Part shown: positions 51,902 through 62,180 of the stretch, in pieces
Layout of the letters: the number at the start of each line of letters is the position of its first letter
Position numbering within the stretch: position 1 is the first letter of the stretch
Source of the DNA: Setomelanomma holmii
Lineage: Eukaryota > Ascomycota > Dothideomycetes > Pleosporales > Phaeosphaeriaceae
Direction: 5' to 3'
Length of the DNA stretch: 64,000 bases
Assembly: GCA_010015745.1 (NCBI GenBank)
Contig: ML978169.1
Span: forward strand, 186,001-250,000
Made by a program: the position numbers and the translations under genes
Notes under the pieces: generated by a model
Told to the model about the DNA's origin: nothing
Databases searched by the model: none
Seen by the model: only the letters and a program-made list of their open reading frames with translations

Positions 51902-54901
51902 GTTGATGATGTGGCGGCTGCAGTACTATACTCGTGTTGTGCGTGATGTTGAATATTTGTGTGTGCTCTAAGCTGAGGTATTCGATGGGTCATTATATAC
52001 TTATCATTGCATCTGCTTGATGAGGTAGTGTTTGGACTGGTGGACTGCCTCGATTTACTTGATTATCTGATCGGTATAACTTCCCACAGACTCTACGAGC
52101 CCCATGGACTGTGGTAGTACTCACAGCCAACCGGCTCGAGCAATGACCATCCGAAACGGATACAGATCGTGGCGTTTCTGGAAGTAAGGAAAGTAAAATA
52201 GCGAATCGGATGCGCGCGTGCGGACTGGTGGCCAATTACGCCGCGGATGCTAATGTGGAGAGCTTATGTCAGGCCCTGACTAAACTTACGTAGTGTCGTA
52301 ATTGTATCCAAGTCTACTGAATTGCTGACGGACGCCTCAAGAAGCATGTACGACCTGCAAGTGGTTTGTTCGTACATTTGTTCGCACAACGAGCGGCGTG
52401 ATTGGTCAATCGCTCCTTACCGGCAATGCGGCTGAGTACCGCAGGTCGTGACTTGTGCAACGGCATTTTCGGCGTCGAATGGTGCCGATAACACGAGACC
52501 GTCCGGTGTTACGAAAGCTACATGCCATGTGCAGGGCGGCGTTGTGAACGGACTTTGGTTTGGTCGAACTTGGAGATCCGGGCTTGTGTCGAAGTATGGC
52601 TATTTCTTGTTGCTGGACACATTTGGACATCGCATACGTGACGTCGCTGCTGAAGTTAATGGAAGAAAGTGCTGCCGACGGCACGACACGGGATTCCGAG
52701 GATGTTGAGGTTAGTAGGTGTGGTATGGTAGAAACGTACTTCGTGTGTAGGAAAGTGTGCGGTGACGTAGCCCCGCCAAGCCTCGCGGACGCGTGCCGAC
52801 GCGTGCTTCCCACCTGTGGTCCAGTCACCCTCCGCTCCAACCTTATCAAGACCCTATAGGAGGACTTCACTTGTCGGTAGCTACATAGACGAAGGCTTGA
52901 GGTGTGATAGTTAAGTCGCACAATCATCATGTATGACGATTCAAAGACTTTCTGCGATCACGCGTTCGAGATCCTCGTTCACGACATCTCAGAGCTTGTT
53001 TACCAAGAACAACGATCTGCTCTTGCACAGCGCCACTTCGCAATGGTGAGATCAGCCTACATCGACATCGCAACCTAGCAGTCTTCGTTCGCCTATCCTT
53101 CGTCCCAGAACTGAGGTCGCAAGTGATCGAGCCTCATCAGTCTCGCATAAGATTCGTAACAATAGACCACCGGCGATGCCGATGCCACGATTGAGAAGAC
53201 GATCTTCGTAACCGGTTGATCCTATCTTGAAGCATAACATAAACAGCCAAAATGGTGGAAATGAGAACATGTCGTGCTCAATCGAGACTGAGAGTATATC
53301 AAAAGGGAACTGTTGTGGTCCAGGCCCAGCACGTCGGAGTCTTCTTCGACTCTAGACTATCCGACGCACACGTTTCTGAGGTGGCTAGTAGTCCTACGAT
53401 GCGCATGGTTCCTGATTTGATGGGCCTAAGTTAATGGTTGTTACAAAGTGTGGAGTCCGGGTGCTACTGAGGCTACGACTGGGTGGGGCAGCAATTGCCG
53501 CAGGACCCCGTCATGGCCCTAGACATCAGACATGTATCTGGAAGTATCAAGCAGGATCGCTGGCACTTTCTCTGAGCAGTAGCTCATGCGACGCCTAAGC
53601 TATCGTTCAGCTCCGCGTGCATTCCAAAAGCAAAACCGCAAATGATGGCCTGTCACCGCGCGTTTGGCGGTGCAACTCGTTATTGAAAAGGCGCAGCGGC
53701 GTCCGGGTCGTCGGGTGATGGACTGAAGTCTATTGGAGAGGCGCGCCAAATGCAGGTACCATGGAATCCATGGGTATTGTATCTCGTCCAACTTTCAGCT
53801 TGACCTGGCATTCAGGACTTCGCTTTCGAGGGCTTCGCAGAGTTGCGCCTTACGTGGAGACTTCCATAGCACGTCAAGAGTCGAAGGACACCATCGTTGC
53901 AACCTTCACTTTCTTGGCAGGTCGATCTCCAAGTTCGATACTTCGATAACTTTGAGGACGAACATACCGACACTATCACGGGGGGTAGCGCTAGGGCGTC
54001 GTTCCCATCGGCGGCGTGACCGCTAAGCATAACGATTGGACGCCAAGCCAAGCCAACCGAGGAGGCTTGAATACGCCATTCTACCCATGCGATTGCGATA
54101 TCCGCTAGGCGGATTCCCTCACAGATTCCACCCCTCCGCCCTCGCAAGCTGTTGGCGAGCGGGCGGAAACCACCTTACTTTGGTGTCATTCAGGAGCTCG
54201 CGATGCACAACGAGCAGGCGAAGCTAACTTTATGCAACAACTCTTACAGTGGTATGTTGCGTAACGCGTTTCCAGGTAACGATGGAGCACAGCACCTTTA
54301 GTCTGAGCCAACCAGCAACCTCGCATTGCCCACGCTATTTACCGGCGCCTCTGAAGCCATCTGCTCAGCCCAGACTTCACAAGCTCAGTAGTCTCTTCAG
54401 CCCAGGCTGCCAGCGTTCTTGTCCTCCGCCTCTGCTTCCTAACGCACATCGAGGCAAGCACGTCATGATCTGGCGCATTTCTGTGATGGCAATTCTGCGA
54501 CGTGATTGAACGGAATTTCATGCTTCCACACACTGCCCACGCCAAGTGTAGCGCGCCCGCTTTGATGAATGCCCATTGTCTTGGAATTACACCGGGCCCA
54601 AGCACATGCGGCTGCTCTCCGACCTGGATCTGGAACCTTGCAGCTGGCTCAGGTAATCGACATTAAAGGATCTGTAGCGAGTTCTCCACGGGTGGTCGCT
54701 CACTGATTTGATATAAGAGTATACTTATCCTCATCTTAGCCCGGCATCTTGAACCATACCCAAGGATCACTTTGCTGTCACTTTGTTTGTTTCGACACGA
54801 GTGTTATTAGCTGTATCGAAAGACGTGACAGCCCCTTCTTGACTTCTTGTCATAAATAAGCCTACGACAAGAACCGCCTCGCATCGTCGAGCATCGCCAA
54901 C
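51902..54901. other. 3.0-kb gene-poor gap
   Basis: No gene recognised on either strand. Mid-length frames at 52406-52930 (minus) and 53733-54026 (plus) have no domains, poor starts and no splice logic. A TATATA element for the amidohydrolase lies at 51994-51999. The last 150 nt are pyrimidine-rich and form the sulfate permease promoter/leader, with ATAAATA at 54852-54858. Confidence 0.5.
51994..51999 (-). promoter_or_regulatory. TATA element of the amidohydrolase gene
   Basis: TATATA on the minus strand, 93 nt upstream of the ATG at 51901. Function inferred from position. Confidence 0.4.
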
Positions 54902-57382
54902 ATGGCAGGAGCTGGGCGAACCGCAGCCAAGGTCCTTGGTATCAACCTTGACTACCGCAAAGAGGAGCCTGTGTCTGGTGCTGCTTCCATTTCGTCCGTC
55001 GAGACATGTGAGATCACGAACTCCGTTACTCAGGCCATCCTAACAAAACTGCAGACGTAGAGCGCGAGCCCACAGCCGCAGAGTACCTTTCCAAATTCAA
55101 GCCCTCTGGAAGTGCGTTTCAGCGTTACGTTCGCAGCCTCTTTCCGTTCTGGAACTGGATCTTCCACTACAATCTGACATGGCTGTTTGGAGACATTATC
55201 GCTGGTGTCACTGTTGGCTTCGTTGTCATCCCTCAGGGTATGGCTTATGCTCTGCTGGCCAAACTTCCCGCTGAGTATGGTCTCTACACGAGTTTCGTCG
55301 GCTTCATTCTCTACTGGGCTTTCGCAACCTCCAAGGATATCACCATCGGAACTGTGGCTGTCATGTCTACCATTGTTGGTAACATTGTCATCAAGGTTCA
55401 GAAGCATCATCCCAAGATGCAAGCTCCAGATATCGCCCGCGCGCTCTCAGTCATCGCTGGCGCTATCTTGCTTTTCATTGGTCTCACCCGCCTTGGCCGC
55501 ATCGTTGAGCTCATTCCTCTGGTCGCAATCACATCTTTCATGACAGGTGCGGCTATCAGCATCGGCGCTGGCCAGGTTCCCGCTCTCATGGGCATCACTG
55601 GTGTCAACAACCGTGGCCCGACTTACCTGGTCATCATCGACACTCTAAAAGGTCTGCCACGTACGAAGCTGGATGCAGCCATGGGACTTACGGCCCTGTT
55701 CATGCTCTACGCCATACGTATCTTCTGCTCCTTCATGACCAAGAAACAGCCTTCCAAGAAGAAGATGTGGTTCTTCGTAAGTAACTCGACTCCGTGCACG
55801 CCATGCACCGCTAACAGAACTTCAGATCAGCACCCTTCGCATGGCTTTTGTCATTCTCCTGTACATCCTCATCAGCTGGCTTGCGAACAAGGATATCAAG
55901 GCTCTCCACGCTGCGAAGCCCAACATGAATAAGGCGAAGTTCAAGATTCTCGGTAAGGTGCCCCGTGGCTTCCAGCACGCCGGTGCACCCAAGATGGACA
56001 AAGAGATACTCTCAGCTATCGCACCCGACCTACCCGTCACAATCATCGTCTTGATCCTGGAGCACATTGCCATCTCCAAGTCGTTCGGTCGCATCAACAA
56101 CTACGTGATCAATCCTTCCCAGGAATTGGTTGCGGTTGGTTTTACCAACTTGATCGGACCTTTCCTGGGCGCTTATCCAGCTACGGGCTCTTTCTCCCGC
56201 ACTGCCATTAAATCGAAGGCTGGTGTCCGCACTCCACTCGCTGGTATCTTCACTGCCATCATTGTCCTACTAGCCTTATACGCTCTGACAGCTGTCTTCT
56301 TCTACATCCCGATGGCCACTCTTGCAGCCATCATCATCCACGCTGTCGGAGACCTGATCACACCGCCCAACGTTGTTTATCAGTTCTGGGAGACCAGCCC
56401 GTTGGAGGTTGTCATCTTCTTCGCCGGTGTCTTGGTTACCGTATTCACCACCATCGAGAATGGCATCTACGTCACCATTGCTACTTCGTTTGCGCTGCTT
56501 CTCTGGCGACAGCTCTTCACGCACGGTGCCCTTCTTGGCAAAGTGTCCGTGTACCATGCCACCCCAGACACGATCGCCCATAAGGACGATGGCGCATACG
56601 CTCCTGGTGCCGAGGCTACTGCTCGTGAGGCCTTCATTCCGATCAGCCGCAAGGATGGTTCTAATCCCCAGATCGGCATCGAGTCGCCCTATCCTGGTGT
56701 CCTCATCTACCGATTTACCGAAGGCTTCACCTACCTCAACCAGCAAGGATACATGGACGAGCTGGTCCATTTTGCGCAAACTATTGCTCGCCCCACCGTC
56801 CTCGATCGCTATGCCCGTCTTGGTGATCGCCCCTGGAATGACCCTGGCCCACGCCGTGGTAAGCAGATCAACGCTGATGATAATCGACCTATCCTACGTG
56901 CCATCATTCTCGACTTTAGCGCTGTCAACAACGTCGACGTCACTTCTATCCAAGGTCTGGTTGATGTTCGCGCGCAGCTTGATCGATACGCAGCACCAGA
57001 GAATGTTGAGTGGCACTTTGCCTCGATCAACTCTCGCTGGACTAAGCGTGCATTGACAACCGCTGGCTTTGGCTACATTGATCGTGAGCGCTTTGCATCT
57101 CGTGCACACTGGAACCCTGTTTACAGCTATGCGCCACTCGACACACCTGCACCTAAGCTCGGTGATGCTGAAGCGCAGGACGAGATCCACTCCTCTCAGA
57201 AGGGCTTCCCAACTGGCAAAGTAACGACGGTACACGGGCAGAATCGTCCTTACTTCCATTTGGATCTTCAGGAAGCTCTTGACAGTGTTATCGCTGGTGT
57301 CAACACGAAGCTGGCGCATGTCAGCACAGGGAGCTCGCAGGATCATGTTGGACAGGCCGAGATCCAGACGAAGCAAGAGTAG
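54902..57382 (+). CDS. sulfate permease (SulP/SLC26 family with STAS domain)
   Basis: Exons are 54902-55007, 55055-55776 and 55826-57382, with introns of 47 and 49 nt (GTGAGA and GTAAGT donors, CAG acceptors). The phases agree and give 794 aa. The SulP signature is clear: DIIAGVTVGFVVIPQGMAYA, LPAEYGLYTSFVG, DITIGTVAVMSTIVG, FMTGAAISIGAGQVPALMGI, LEHIAISKSFGRINNYVI, and FLGAYPATGSFSRTAI with the conserved GSFSR. The C-terminal STAS domain carries AIILDFSAVNNVDVTSIQGL. It moves sulfate with protons across the plasma membrane for sulfur assimilation, like Neurospora Cys-14 and Aspergillus SutB. In those fungi expression is induced by sulfur limitation through Cys-3/MetR; I did not identify such sites here. 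Confidence 0.95.
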
Positions 57383-57954
57383 GAGAAGAAAGGGTTGAGC
57401 TATAATATTGTTTCTTTGTTTGAGCTATACCATACCCCATGGTGAATAAACCACTACGTAGGCGCTGCGCATGTTATAATGAATGCTGTTGTTATTTTTG
57501 ACCATCTTCATAGTGCATAGGCGGTACGTGAAGCCAGCATCACCTGAAAGTGTTTAGCACACGGTGTAGAGGAGTGGTTGGAGGCAAGATGCGCTAGATT
57601 ATTGAGGACACCGCGTGCGTGCGTTACACGCTGCCCGGGTTTGTAGAAAGATGCTCTTAAAGTGCAAGCATTTCCAAGACCCATGACCAGCTTCACGGCG
57701 CTAGGCTCCAAGCTGCCTAGAGTCTGCCAAAGGCGTACGCCGAGGGTCGAAAACTCCGGCTAAAAGAGGGATCGCCGATCATCATGCTTGATATTTGACC
57801 AGGCGCACCTCCACAAATCACTTTCGAAACTTTCTCGAATCAAGCCTTGATTTCCATCTCTATACCATGTCCAATGCGACAGCAGCACTAACTCCTGCTG
57901 ATAACCACGTGGCAAAGCGAAAGGGGCGGGACGCGACGAGTCGAAGGATTCAAC
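57383..57954. other. spacer, nothing recognised
   Basis: 3' flank of the sulfate permease and 5' flank of the F-box gene. An ATG frame at 57867 overlaps the F-box start in another phase and is judged spurious. Confidence 0.5.
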
Positions 57955-59391
57955 ATGACGCGTCTGCACGACCTTCCGGACGATATTCTTATCACCATAT
58001 TCACGCACTGCGATGTTGATAGCATATTTGCAGCTCGACTGACATGTGTCGCATTTCCAAGCGTGATTAGCACCTACATCAACACTATCGCACCAAAAGC
58101 CGCGCGCAACACTTTCCCTGGCTGCGAAGTTCTTCTCACGCCACCCAACCAAGGGTACAGTTTGAAGTGGTTACGAAGCCGCATCCCAGAGCAACTAGCG
58201 AGCGTTATCTTGGACAAAAACAAGCTCCGTCGCTCCCCGCATATCAATTCTGGTTTCCCGTATGGCATCCCGAGTGAGAGCGACTGTGCAGAGGCGAAGC
58301 ACTGGCGTGCATGTGTTGCAAATGGTTGGCGAATACTGAGTTCACTGTACATGATCTCGAAAGAGGTGTATGCGAAAAGTGACGACGAATTGAAGTGGCC
58401 GAATGCACTCAGAAGAGCTAGTACTGGAATGCGCAGCAGCAGGTTTTGGCAGGCGATTTCGTGTCCCTAAGCAGGCCGCGCCGAACACGGCATGAAGCAC
58501 GTCTGCCATGGCGAAACACGCAAGAACAGTGATGGGACTGCTGCCGATGATGTTGAAGGCTACGACATCCAGTGAATTCGGAGCAGGGAAGCCATCATCC
58601 TGGAGAAGCGACTCGCATTTATCGAGCGACTATCGAGCCTAGATCCTCTCAACTATGTATATCTCTGGCGTCTGCTCTTGTGGGTCTTTCGTCCCTACAA
58701 GCGACCTGATGCACGAGAAGGTAGTGTGGAGGAAGACTGCCCTCAAGATCTCAACGACTCACCACCAAGCCGGACATCCACGATCAACGACATCTCACAA
58801 GGTTGGTCATGGCTGAATTGGTACATTCTTCACGTCGGACCATCACCGTTCGTTCAACAATGGTCAATCCCAAGCTCAAGAGCCACTTCGTCCAGCCAGA
58901 ACCTTATTCGCGACTTGATCTGGAAGGCGCGCTCAGCTCGTTCACCTCACCAAATTGAAGTCGAACGCGAGTACATCTGCAAATTCGAGTTGGCTCCTCG
59001 CAAGCGCTGCCTCCCACTAAAGCGTCTTATACACTTGGAAGCCGAACTCAATGGTGGCCGCAACATCCGTACCATAAGTCTCGACTGCATACCATGGATC
59101 TATGACCAGCACTACACAATCGCGCGCCCGGAGACAGGCTTTCCGTGGCACAAAGACCAATTGTGGATCTGGATGAACGGCGACTATCATTTACGGCTCA
59201 GGGGAATCGGAGAGCCAAGGTTGTGGAGCACTCCGCAACGACTTGCCGCATTCGGCCCAGATGACGATGAGAAGATTGAGACTGCGAAAGGTCCACTAGC
59301 CAAGGTGTTGTACCTGGTGTATCTTGGGACAGACCAGGCCACTCGTGTATGGCAGGGAGCAACGCAGAGCGCAGCTGAGTTCGCGTTCTGA
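57955..59391 (+). pseudogene. F-box protein gene with two in-frame stops
   Basis: The ATG at 57955 starts with a good F-box (LHDLPDDILITIFTHCDVDS, then IFAARLTCVAFPSVIS). The frame meets TAA at 58468 and TGA at 58573, but continues in the same phase with LAFIERLSSLDPLNYVYLWR, then GWSWLNWYILHVGPSPFVQQ, then LIWKARSARSPHQIEVEREY, to the stop at 59389. No GT-AG intron removes both stops while preserving the phase. The C-terminal part (WIYDQHYTIARPETGFPWHK) looks conserved, so the whole gene was once about 478 codons. F-box proteins recruit substrates to SCF ubiquitin ligases. A truncated 171-residue product holding only the F-box is possible. Confidence 0.7.
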
Positions 59392-59558
59392 GAGAGTATG
59401 GAAATATCCGGGCTTGGCGGAGTATCGATGACCACGAGAGCAGACGTGGCATCTAGGCGCTTTCACACTGTAGCACGAATCGACGACTCTAAGACGTCCG
59501 AGATGCTTGGTGTAGAACTACATAATTGCATTAGTGATGCGATGGCAAGTCAATAAAG

Positions 59559-59671
59559 GGGCATGGTGGTCTAATTAGTAAGCCGCCTTGCGACCTGCAT
59601 GTATCCATGTGGGCGAGATGCTACCACCGGGGAGCCGGAGGTAGATGCGGGTTCGAGTCGCGCTCTGTCCA
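59559..59671 (+). other. tRNA-like element 1 (Pol III A/B boxes)
   Basis: The 5' arm GGGCATG (59559-59565) can pair with TCTGTCC (59664-59670) with one mismatch. It has an A-box-like TGGTCTAATTAG, a T-arm GCGGG-TTCGAGT-CGCGC with one mismatched pair (B-box GGTTCGAGTC) and a following A. No anticodon loop with U33 could be drawn. Probably a tRNA pseudogene or tRNA-derived repeat. Confidence 0.4.
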
Positions 59672-59864
59672 TTGATCTTCCTTTTGAACTCGTCAAGCAG
59701 TTTGGCGTTTCCTGTTGCCGTGCACGAGTCGAGTATGTGTCGCGGCATACCAGGCACATCGCTCAGACCATCAATTGATAAAGCCGACGTGTCACCGATC
59801 TGCTTCCTTGAACCCCTTTGGATATAATTGTTGAAGACTTGAAGAACCCATAAATACATTTCAA

Positions 59865-59981
59865 GGGTATGTGGTCTAAGTGTAGACTGTATCCGTCTCC
59901 AGTGGCAAGACGTCTTCTCGGCTCTCGCTAGAGTGAGTGCTAAGAGATAGGGAGCTGCGGGTTCGAGGCCCGCCATGTCCA
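59865..59981 (+). other. tRNA-like element 2 (Pol III A/B boxes)
   Basis: Acceptor GGGTATG (59865-59871) pairs with CATGTCC (59974-59980) over all 7 positions, two of them G-U. The D-stem GTCT/AGAC is perfect, the A-box TGGTCTAAGTG matches the consensus, and the T-arm GCGGG-TTCGAGG-CCCGC pairs 5/5. At 117 nt it is long and would need an intron or a long variable arm. I could not assign an anticodon. A real intron-containing tRNA is possible, but a tRNA-derived element is equally likely. Confidence 0.45.
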
Positions 59982-60485
59982 ATCTTGTTTTGGCTCGTTT
60001 GCGTTTCATTCTCACATTTTGTCTGTCTTTGGGTCTGCCATTATGGTTCGGGTCGAGCGCTAGCGCGACTATAATTCAGTCGCGCATCCATATCTATGGA
60101 TGCAAAAGCACTCTCGCTAGTGGAGAACTTGCGCGGTCAGCGGAGTTGGACGTAAAGGCTTTTTCCCGAGGTCGCATGTTTCGTGTTGACGGTTGAGCTG
60201 TTATTTTCAACCGTGGTTCTCTTCCTGTCAGTGTTCTTCTTGTTGCGTCAGGCCCTGCATACGACCACGCTTCTCTCATATAACAGCCAACTGCACGACC
60301 ACCGTCAGCACTTCAGACACAAGCAGCATAGTATTTTGATCAAGTGAACATCTTGAAGTCCTGCGGTGACGTCACTCACAGCAGCCGCTGTTCTCAACTT
60401 CACCACGACTTAGACTGCCCAAGTCGCTCGCAACCAGGCAATCGCGCAAAACCATGACCTATCCACCATCGCGGAAAACCTCAAC
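59982..60485. other. spacer, nothing recognised
   Basis: 5' flank of the charged hypothetical gene. No gene seen. Confidence 0.5.
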
Positions 60486-61808
60486 ATGGACAAATTACCA
60501 GAGAGTGTACGAGACCTGGCGCGTATGGTCGCGGAAGCTATGAGCATTGCTTTCGCAGGGCAATCTGAGCCAACGCCTTCGACAGATGAAGCAGATGCAC
60601 AATCGGTAGACTTGTCAGATCTCGAATCAGAAGAATGTGTAGACGAATTATCGATGGATTGGCCAAACATCTCATCGGCACGCTGGGAGAAAAGGTTATC
60701 GACAAAGTGGGCAAGCTCGCTTATATCTCCTGATGAGGTGGCGGTGCCTGCTGCGCCAGAACCCTGCGCTCATGAAAAGGCAACTTCTGTGTTTGCACGA
60801 CTACAGAATTCGCATCAATGCCCAGTGTGTATCATTCTTGAGCCCATCAACGCCATTCAGAACGTTCAGCAACAACTCATCAATCGAGGTGGATGGTCTG
60901 CGTTCAAAGGAATGGGCGTGTACCACAAGACACTCAAGAACAAGTGGCGAAAAGCAAAGATTGACCTAACGAACATCGTGGAGTTATACGAAACACTGCT
61001 ATCCAACCCAGAAATCTCAGCGGACGACTCAGAGAGGCTCAATATCGCGCTCGAGATCTACGACAAGAAGAAGGTGGCTTTGACTAGAGTTCCAGGTCTG
61101 CAATACGTCGAAGGTGCTGAGGAGGAAGAGCGGACGGAAGACGACAGTGAGGCTGCGACACTGATGGTGCAGCTTCTTAGGGCGGTGCTTGACGAGGAGA
61201 TGGAAGAAGAAGACAAGGATTACGCAGCAAGATGGGCAGCATTCGCAACAGAGGAGGAGCTTATCAAGCCTTGGAGAGGAAGTGAGAACAAGCGCAAAGC
61301 CAAGGTGACCTTACGCAATTTGCAGACACCTCAAAAGAGCGACACACCTATGTCCCCATCAACTGGAAGCCCGTCAACACCAAAGTCGAGCATCAAACGC
61401 AAGTCGAGCCGCTCGCCCATATCGTCGACCGGGAAGAAACGCGTTCGCATCTCCCTCACCGCCACCGTTTCGCCCGCACAACTGAACACATACGATCCGT
61501 CGTCACTGCTTCTGCCGACACCCTCGGAGCCGGCAATCAAGCCGCATAGTGCGCACTCCATCGCAGAGCACCGTCGCATGCGCGGAAACTTCTGGCGGCC
61601 GTCGCAGACCTACACACCAGGGACCTGGGCATCTAAGCCTAACGAGGAGAAGGCGAATACACATAAGATGTATGTGAGTTGGGATATGGTCATGAGGCAA
61701 GAGGCGAAAGAGTCGGCCAAGGAGAAGGAGAACCGCAAAAAGATGAGCTCGATTGCGAAGATGTGGGTCGAAACATGCGAGCCCAAGAGAAGAAGTGACA
61801 AGGTCTAA
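60486..61808 (+). CDS. charged hypothetical protein
   Basis: Single-exon 440-aa protein from ATG 60486. Residues about 95-115 hold a His/Cys pattern (HQCPVC preceded by CAHEK) that could bind zinc. A helical block follows (residues 125-200, WSAFKGMGVYHKTLKNKWRK and LTNIVELYETLLSNPEISAD), then an acidic stretch (EEEERTEDDSEAATLMVQLL). The C-terminal third is Ser/Pro/Lys-rich with nuclear-localisation-like KRKSSRSPISSTGKKRVRI and a final helix SWDMVMRQEAKESAKEKENR. No named domain recognised; nuclear location is inference. Confidence 0.7.
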   Translation: MDKLPESVRDLARMVAEAMSIAFAGQSEPTPSTDEADAQSVDLSDLESEECVDELSMDWPNISSARWEKRLSTKWASSLISPDEVAVPAAPEPCAHEKATSVFARLQNSHQCPVCIILEPINAIQNVQQQLINRGGWSAFKGMGVYHKTLKNKWRKAKIDLTNIVELYETLLSNPEISADDSERLNIALEIYDKKKVALTRVPGLQYVEGAEEEERTEDDSEAATLMVQLLRAVLDEEMEEEDKDYAARWAAFATEEELIKPWRGSENKRKAKVTLRNLQTPQKSDTPMSPSTGSPSTPKSSIKRKSSRSPISSTGKKRVRISLTATVSPAQLNTYDPSSLLLPTPSEPAIKPHSAHSIAEHRRMRGNFWRPSQTYTPGTWASKPNEEKANTHKMYVSWDMVMRQEAKESAKEKENRKKMSSIAKMWVETCEPKRRSDKV

Positions 61809-62180
61809 TCAGAAGAGCAGGGGTAGTCTTTGGGAAGGGATCGTTCCTGGAGGGATCGCGAAGCCGGAACGCTTGCCTTTGTACGGTTAGATTGGACACG
61901 CAGTCTTCATGTTTGTCGAAAAGGTCCTGAGTTGTATTCGCTTTCCATTGATCAAAGATTCGACGCCGATTGGAAGACTCGGCTGCTATAAACACGGTGG
62001 ACGTGGGATACCTAGATGGATATGGATCCATTGCTACAGATTCCGTGCGGGCTCACCTGTTAAATTCGTCAGCGTGCAATATCTGGCACAGCCCAATAAC
62101 CCGCCCATGGCAAGGCGCTTCAGGAAGCGCAAATCTGGCATTAGGTATATCCGTTTTTACAGCATTCGTACAAAGTGTCA
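61809..62180. other. convergent spacer, nothing recognised
   Basis: 3' flanks of the hypothetical protein (plus) and the membrane protein (minus). Confidence 0.55.

Noticed and set aside
52406..52930. 174-codon minus-strand frame as a gene
   Set aside because: Low-complexity Arg/Ser-rich translation typical of chance frames; no homology recognised.
59575..60015. 146-codon minus-strand protein
   Set aside because: Its phrases MAGLEPA and GQSATRTR are antisense translations of the two tRNA-like T-arms on the plus strand.
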